Below are positions 7,754 to 7,754 of a DNA stretch of 7,754 nt, in pieces. Position 1 is the stretch's first letter. The number at the start of each line of letters is the position of its first letter. The DNA is from DATDRQ01 sp035291645. Lineage in GTDB: Bacteria > Chloroflexota > Anaerolineae > Anaerolineales > UBA4823. A model generated the notes under the pieces. That model was given only the letters and a program-made list of their open reading frames with translations, was not told the origin of the DNA and did no database searches. Where the stretch lies: assembly GCA_035291645.1 (NCBI GenBank), contig DATDRQ010000293.1, positions 1-7,754 of the forward strand, read 5' to 3'. A program made the translations under genes and the position numbers.

Positions 7754-7754
7754 G

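Overview
The window is GC-rich bacterial DNA. It carries the C-terminal part of one plus-strand gene, a four-gene minus-strand operon for efflux or export, a divergent TetR-family regulator, and the C-terminal end of another minus-strand gene. Three traits would suit a Chloroflexota (Anaerolineae-like) genome: a C39-peptidase/TPR protein, a proline/threonine-rich C-terminal tail, and LolD/MacB-type ABC pairs under a TetR regulator. This placement is inference from gene style, not from a phylogenetic marker.

Layout. 1-837 (+) is the end of a C39-like peptidase with C-terminal TPR repeats. It meets the operon tail to tail, and a perfect 18-bp palindrome lies between them. Reading leftward from a divergent promoter region (6577-6737), the operon is: ABC ATPase 1 (6576-5815); ABC ATPase 2 (5815-4727), which carries an extra C-terminal domain resembling a degenerate cyclic-nucleotide-binding fold; an 801-residue FtsX/MacB-type permease built of two fused halves (4724-2319); and a DHA1-type MFS transporter (2295-898). 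The junctions are a 1-bp TGATG overlap, a 2-bp gap and a 23-bp gap, so all four genes are probably co-transcribed. The TetR-family repressor (6738-7349, +) is transcribed away from them.

The control region holds a perfect-consensus sigma70-type promoter for the operon (TTGACA, 16 bp, TATAAT on the minus strand). A CTCCCC/GGGGAG inverted repeat overlaps its -10 element. A perfect 10-bp inverted repeat (AACGAATTGT/ACAATTCGTT) lies just downstream of the predicted transcription start and is the best operator candidate.

How it may work together (inference): the repressor senses a hydrophobic or toxic compound and derepresses an operon encoding two exporters. One is an ATP-driven LolCDE/MacB-like machine with two non-identical ATPases and a single fused permease, and the other is a secondary drug/proton antiporter. 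The most unusual element is the extra domain on the second ATPase. The right edge (7490-7753, -) holds the Pro/Thr-rich tail of a gene entering from outside, with an apparent frameshift.
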